Origin: Leucocoprinus leucothites
Lineage: Eukaryota; Basidiomycota; Agaricomycetes; Agaricales; Agaricaceae
Assembly: GCA_013368445.1 (NCBI GenBank)
Contig: JAACJO010000001.1
Coordinates: 62,001 to 126,000, forward strand
Reading direction: 5' to 3'
Length of the DNA: 64,000 bases
Under the pieces are notes generated by a model, which was not told where the DNA came from, ran no database searches, and was given only the letters and a program-made list of their open reading frames with translations. Positions 61,101-64,000 of the stretch are shown here, one piece after another. Position 1 is the first letter of the stretch; every line of letters starts with the position of its first letter. A program made the position numbers and the translations under genes.

Positions 61101-63461
61101 GGCTTCTTTTGCCCGAATTGGGTTATCGTTAAAGGGTTTCTGGTGCATCTTCCCTTTCATGCAGCCTGGACAAGGGCGCGAATGATCGGGAATTGAAACC
61201 TGAGGTCCATTCAGCGTGGAGTCTGTAGTTTTGCTCAACACGCGATTAGACGGATGTCCTAAACGTTGATGCCAGATGTTATAGTCAGGATGCTGAGCGA
61301 CATGGCTCGAAGCATTCGAATGTACAATTCGACATCTTACCATTTGTAGCGTAGGCTGCGACTCAGAGCGAGGAGCCGCTGACAAAACAGCATTGCCTGA
61401 CTCATCCCGAAAGATTGTACCATGTTTATCGGCCTCGCTGCGCAACCCGGATTCCAGGAGTTGACCAGCAGACATGAGGCAATCGTGCATACCCTTTACA
61501 TAGAACACAGGAGACAATGAAGTCGTCACAGTGATCGTTTTTCCGTTATCATGGATCTCGTGTTCGATCAAGACAGTGCCTCGACCCGAAATGAATAGGG
61601 GAGCGTTCTTGTTAGCTGTCTGAATTTCACCAAATTTCCCCATTTCGATTGTAGAGAAATCGTCCAAATAGGGTGTGAAATGTGCGGAAGCACCCGAATC
61701 AAGAATCCAAGAAGCAGCCCGCGAAGGCGCTTTCTTTCCCTTACAGTGGCAACATAGAGCTTTCTCACACTTAGAAAGGTTCACACAGCGCGGCACAGAG
61801 GTCAAGTCACAATTTAATAAAAGCCCCATAGGGGCGACCGAAATAGTGCGCGATACAAAGCATGTATATACAGGAGCCTGAGACGACGTATCTAGTCCGC
61901 GAAAATGTTCAGCGTGGCCAGGAGCGCTCACATGGGAGCAGGCTCGAGTGAGGCGACAGGCCCCTTCTCGGTCGTGCTGTGGCATCACCGTATCAGTGTT
62001 AATCCAATCAGAGATAGAAGAAAAGACTTGCGTTGTCCACAACCCAGAAGTCCACCCGTCAGAATCCTCCCCCTCGGAGTCGGATTCGAGCATCGGATCA
62101 GCTGGAGGTGTCATCCTCGGTGACGGTGGGCATTCGTCCATATCTCCTCCATAATAAGGGATTTCCTCGATAATGGAGCCCGTCGTTTCGGCTTCGACCG
62201 CGAGGTCGGCGAGCCTTTCATCCCAGATTTTCAGCACCTTATCCTTGGTAGCTTTCGAGCTTCTGCGACGATATCCCTCGGACTGAGGAGATTCGGAGAT
62301 TCGCTCCTGAAGCTGCGGTGTATTCTTTCGCGCTTCTGCAACAAGGTGGCGTGTGGATGACGAAGGGCCTGCGTTAGCCAGTTCTGCCAGCGAGGCGATC
62401 CGGTTCGCGAGGAGAGGACGGTTAGCGATAGCGGGGGCAGCGAAACCGATGGCACTGGAAGCGCCATATTGAGGAGCGACATTGGTGACTCCGGAGGTGG
62501 TGGCGTCGGCATCGGTCGCAGCTTCATTAGCAGCGCCCTTACCCTTTTTGCCTCCTCTCTTACCGCGTTTTCCTTTTTTGCCATCTCCGCCGGGATTGCC
62601 AGTCTGGGGGTTACCAGGCTTCTGGCCAGCGCCTTGATTAGGAGGCTGCTGCTGCTGTTGCTGCTGCTGGGGCTGTGATCGAAACGGCCCTTGTTGTTGT
62701 CCTTGCCCCTGGCGTTGTTGATTGCCGGGGTTCCGGTTCTGCTGCCATTGGCCATTGGAGCGGCCGGCGCGAGAAGCGGAAGCAGTCATCTTCTGGGACC
62801 AAGCAGCCTGAATGGCGCTACGGACCAGATCCCACGTGAGTTGGGACATTTGCGTTTGGTTCGCAAGGATAGACTGCGCTAAGGTTTCCATCCCTTGCGG
62901 GACAGCGCGAAGCAGAATCATGGCACGGATCACCTTGGGAAGTCGCGCGGTCGCGCCTTCGATCCGAGTGAAGAGAGATTCAAGCTCAGCGATGGACTGA
63001 GCCGGATCCATGTTTCCGGGGAGAGACCAGGAGATGGCGCGGACGAAGTCGCCATAAACGGATGCAGGACCTTGGATGCCGTAAAGACGTTGGAGACTTT
63101 CCCAAGTGGCAGTGGGATCTCCTTGGACGATCAAGTGGAGCATAGAATCTGGGACCGCTTGAATCAGCAGGCCAATCGCAGATTGCTCAAGGAAGTTCCT
63201 TCGGCGTTCTTCCTCTGTTCGAAGCGCAAGTGAAGCCGAAGCTTCTGCAGCATTCGAGACATTTCCGTCTTCGTCTATTGCCAGAGCAATAACAGCAGGA
63301 AGTGCGGGTAGCAAGCCGGTTGTGACAGTCCAACCTGTAAGAGGGGTTCCAGGGGTCGTGATCATGGAAAGATATCCTTGCATCCTCATGGACCAAAACT
63401 GATAGTTCTGGGGGCCTTGAAGGACGGGGATACGAGAAGCTCCGTTGTTGATAGAAGACAT
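58149..63461 (-). CDS. Copia Gag-Pol polyprotein (element 2, catalytic residues lost)
   Basis: 1770 aa, uninterrupted, one Gln/Pro-region residue shorter than element 1. Domain order is the same, and protease DSGA, the HHCC site and YVDD are kept. The second integrase catalytic Asp is Asn (TSNRGGEF, N856; codon 60896-60894 AAT). The first RNase H Asp is Asn (ACSNSDWA, N1622; codon 58598-58596 AAT). Other differences from element 1 are mostly Arg to His or Cys (for example HDCLMS, HHTRGN, TEHENRR, LPHNRAQ, STHNYR). Because these positions are invariant in the family, the protein is probably inactive in integration and RNase H, though element 1 could supply functions in trans. Confidence 0.95.
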   Translation of the reverse strand: MSSINNGASRIPVLQGPQNYQFWSMRMQGYLSMITTPGTPLTGWTVTTGLLPALPAVIALAIDEDGNVSNAAEASASLALRTEEERRRNFLEQSAIGLLIQAVPDSMLHLIVQGDPTATWESLQRLYGIQGPASVYGDFVRAISWSLPGNMDPAQSIAELESLFTRIEGATARLPKVIRAMILLRAVPQGMETLAQSILANQTQMSQLTWDLVRSAIQAAWSQKMTASASRAGRSNGQWQQNRNPGNQQRQGQGQQQGPFRSQPQQQQQQQQPPNQGAGQKPGNPQTGNPGGDGKKGKRGKRGGKKGKGAANEAATDADATTSGVTNVAPQYGASSAIGFAAPAIANRPLLANRIASLAELANAGPSSSTRHLVAEARKNTPQLQERISESPQSEGYRRRSSKATKDKVLKIWDERLADLAVEAETTGSIIEEIPYYGGDMDECPPSPRMTPPADPMLESDSEGEDSDGWTSGLWTTQVFSSISDWINTDTVMPQHDREGACRLTRACSHVSAPGHAEHFRGLDTSSQAPVYTCFVSRTISVAPMGLLLNCDLTSVPRCVNLSKCEKALCCHCKGKKAPSRAASWILDSGASAHFTPYLDDFSTIEMGKFGEIQTANKNAPLFISGRGTVLIEHEIHDNGKTITVTTSLSPVFYVKGMHDCLMSAGQLLESGLRSEADKHGTIFRDESGNAVLSAAPRSESQPTLQMVRCRIVHSNASSHVAQHPDYNIWHQRLGHPSNRVLSKTTDSTLNGPQVSIPDHSRPCPGCMKGKMHQKPFNDNPIRAKEAFEHVHSDLFELPIVSYHKYKWVMTLLDDYSSFAHVVLLRSKAEAAPRMVELLTYVQNQFGKSIRRFTSNRGGEFVAGTLQDYLRVKGIEFTPSAPRVHQQNGRAERLNRTLHEKAQAMRLHACLPDSWWDFAINTATHIYNRTSMNRIQWKTPFELVHGHKPDISHLRVFGCAAYVFLPDEMRPNKLSAKSELMIFVGYDREKNYIFLHHTRGNTEFISPTVIFDEKMFPKCPDQKPAVYPEPPRTEIPPISTIPNVPNIDHPPAPRGGEPPRAPSPRTPPHPKTPSPPRSPSPPLSYADPEDRDPKEEEEEVELPPSPGPSRKEPGPRKRARSPSPPEVPPPRPSVQDDLDALERLDRWVTEHENRRPRRNVQPPNRPGNVYGDRSDPLDVIRRYRELNPNLPHNRAQYRPIPGANSDEEARNRLRNWNIPHPDSSIDHKPSSTDFAKFVKEGGVKLVDFLLAQRANGPVPEQFRDIANLDADTQTKWQKAMLEELDALHKRGVYELVDLPKGRRAIKNRWVYNIKSDNRYRSRLVAKGFSQIEGIDFDELFSPVVRYETACLLLGIAALEDFDLHSVDVKTAYLYGDLDEEIYMEQPEGFRLPGHEKKVWRLRKAIYSLKQAGLSWWKALTSSMLKLGFKRCKSDAGVYHFTHPKTGERVFAVVYVDDVFFMGKKNSPLLSELKQKFMTTWECRDQGELSEFLGMNISRDRKERKLYIDQVKYLDKVLEKFDIPKGAKFTPLPSGFVFEPYVDKVDPKFRTRYQQLVGSLMYLMIGSRPDISFAVVKLSQQSAAPSNAHFRAGLHVLQYLRSTHNYRLVFDGASNQAVIACSNSDWAQDGQSRRSVTGNFVTIARGPVSWLSRKQKTVALSSTEAEYMALSDCSRQLMWIRQLLEEIGFKIPAPILYGDNIGSIFWSENPVQEKRSKHIDIRYHYIRDIVEEGSVELEFIEGSNNPADILTKNLGSILFNKFVYSLGIEFL

Positions 63462-63721
63462 TCTAAAAAGAAGTCGTCAGTCAATGTTGTTCGTTAGAAG
63501 TGGCAGTGATGCGCTAATCGAGCAAGGTTTCGAACCCAAATCGCCTAAGGGCTAGGGTAAGACACAGAAATGAGAAGGGATGCTGGGCCCTTCACAAGGT
63601 ACAGCGGTGGCGCTTGGAAAGCGGCCTTCCCATAACAGGTCGATCTAGTCCTTCTCAGACATCAAGCACAGCGATCTAGTCGGCTAGTGCGATATCGAGC
63701 TGGCGATCGGGGCCCATAACC

Positions 63722-64000
63722 TGTCGAAGCAGCAACGGGGAGCATAGCGGTGAAGGTAGACGACGAGGTCAGTACTCACTTTACTAGGCAGTTAGTCTGT
63801 TATGGGAGTTGGTTCGAGGTAGTAGTTGCGACTGAGTAGATAGAATTGACTGTAGAATAACGAAGAAAATACAAGGTATTTATACTAAAGTGTTCGAATA
63901 ATTCTACTATTAAAGAGGGTATTACACCATTGTTTCAAGGTGTTAAAGGGTATAGATGAAACATATAGTAAAACATGTATAGTCCGCACGAAGTATCGGT
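63722..64000 (-). repeat. 5' LTR of element 2 (partial)
   Basis: The first 279 bp of the inverted 5' LTR, beginning tgtcgaagcagc after the inverted primer site. It continues beyond the window. Near-identical to the other LTR of this element over the shared part, except gcgtagcgg versus gcatagcgg and the outermost base. Confidence 0.92.

Larger units (their letters stand above)
57697..64000 (-). mobile_element. Copia retrotransposon element 2, inverted, truncated by window edge
   Basis: The same family as element 1 in opposite orientation. The 3' LTR is at 57697-58070 (about 374 bp), Gag-Pol at 58149-63461, primer site at 63710-63721. The 5' LTR starts at 63722 and is cut off at 64000 (279 bp visible). 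Its outer 3' LTR end reads CG where the other LTR has TG. The target duplication cannot be checked here. LTRs of elements 1 and 2 differ at many sites (about 18 by eye) although the coding regions are very close. Confidence 0.95.

Noticed and set aside
58535..62755. Many antisense and alternate-frame ORFs across both Gag-Pol genes
   Set aside because: Shadows of the long polyprotein frames; the same shadows occur in both elements.

Overview
The window looks like a gene-sparse, repeat-rich piece of a filamentous basidiomycete genome. Most protein-coding genes are cut by many 39-64 bp GT-AG introns, and the gene families fit Agaricomycetes: a two-finger GATA factor, an expanded 7TM family with a GDSVLVWRCY-type motif, a P450 and a POT transporter. 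A Rhizoctonia/Ceratobasidium-like genome is my guess. No sequence search was run, so the species is not established. Exon structures below were built by hand from frame continuity, splice signals and family knowledge.

Left part (1-22 kb), conserved housekeeping genes: a GATA factor (-), Lunapark/Lnp1 (+) with a GC-AG first intron, then a 6 kb stretch without a recognisable gene. Next come an adenylate-kinase-like P-loop protein (+) whose Walker A codons lie partly on an 11-nt microexon, a convergent Alba-domain protein (-), a large WW-like/multi-TM protein (+), and a convergent 13-exon POT peptide transporter (-) with an inferred 5-nt microexon.

Middle (23.9-35.6 kb): three tandem 7TM paralogues (+). 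The first two are a recent duplication, and the third carries a frame lesion. A decayed M20 carboxypeptidase follows, interrupted by a 187-bp near-pure poly(A) tract, and then an intact 12-exon cytochrome P450 (506 aa).

Right part (38-50.6 kb), the least familiar and most interesting cellular region: four paralogues (-) of a roughly 205-residue protein family that I do not recognise. All four share a three-exon layout that begins with a 24-nt coding exon of the form MxxYxPQx. Two of the four have a GC instead of GT donor at intron 2. Copies 2 and 3 sit in a diverged segmental duplication that also carries two dead copies of a single-pass membrane protein gene, and three copies share a promoter with TATA boxes on both strands.

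Far right (50.9-64 kb): two Ty1/Copia LTR retrotransposons lie tail to tail. Element 1 is complete: 373-bp LTRs differing at one site, a CTGAG target duplication, a half-tRNA(iMet) primer site, a purine tract, and a 1771-residue Gag-Pol with all catalytic motifs visible. Element 2 also has one long ORF, but it has lost catalytic Asp residues in both integrase and RNase H (Asp to Asn), among other changes that look like CpG transitions. It runs off the right edge of the window.
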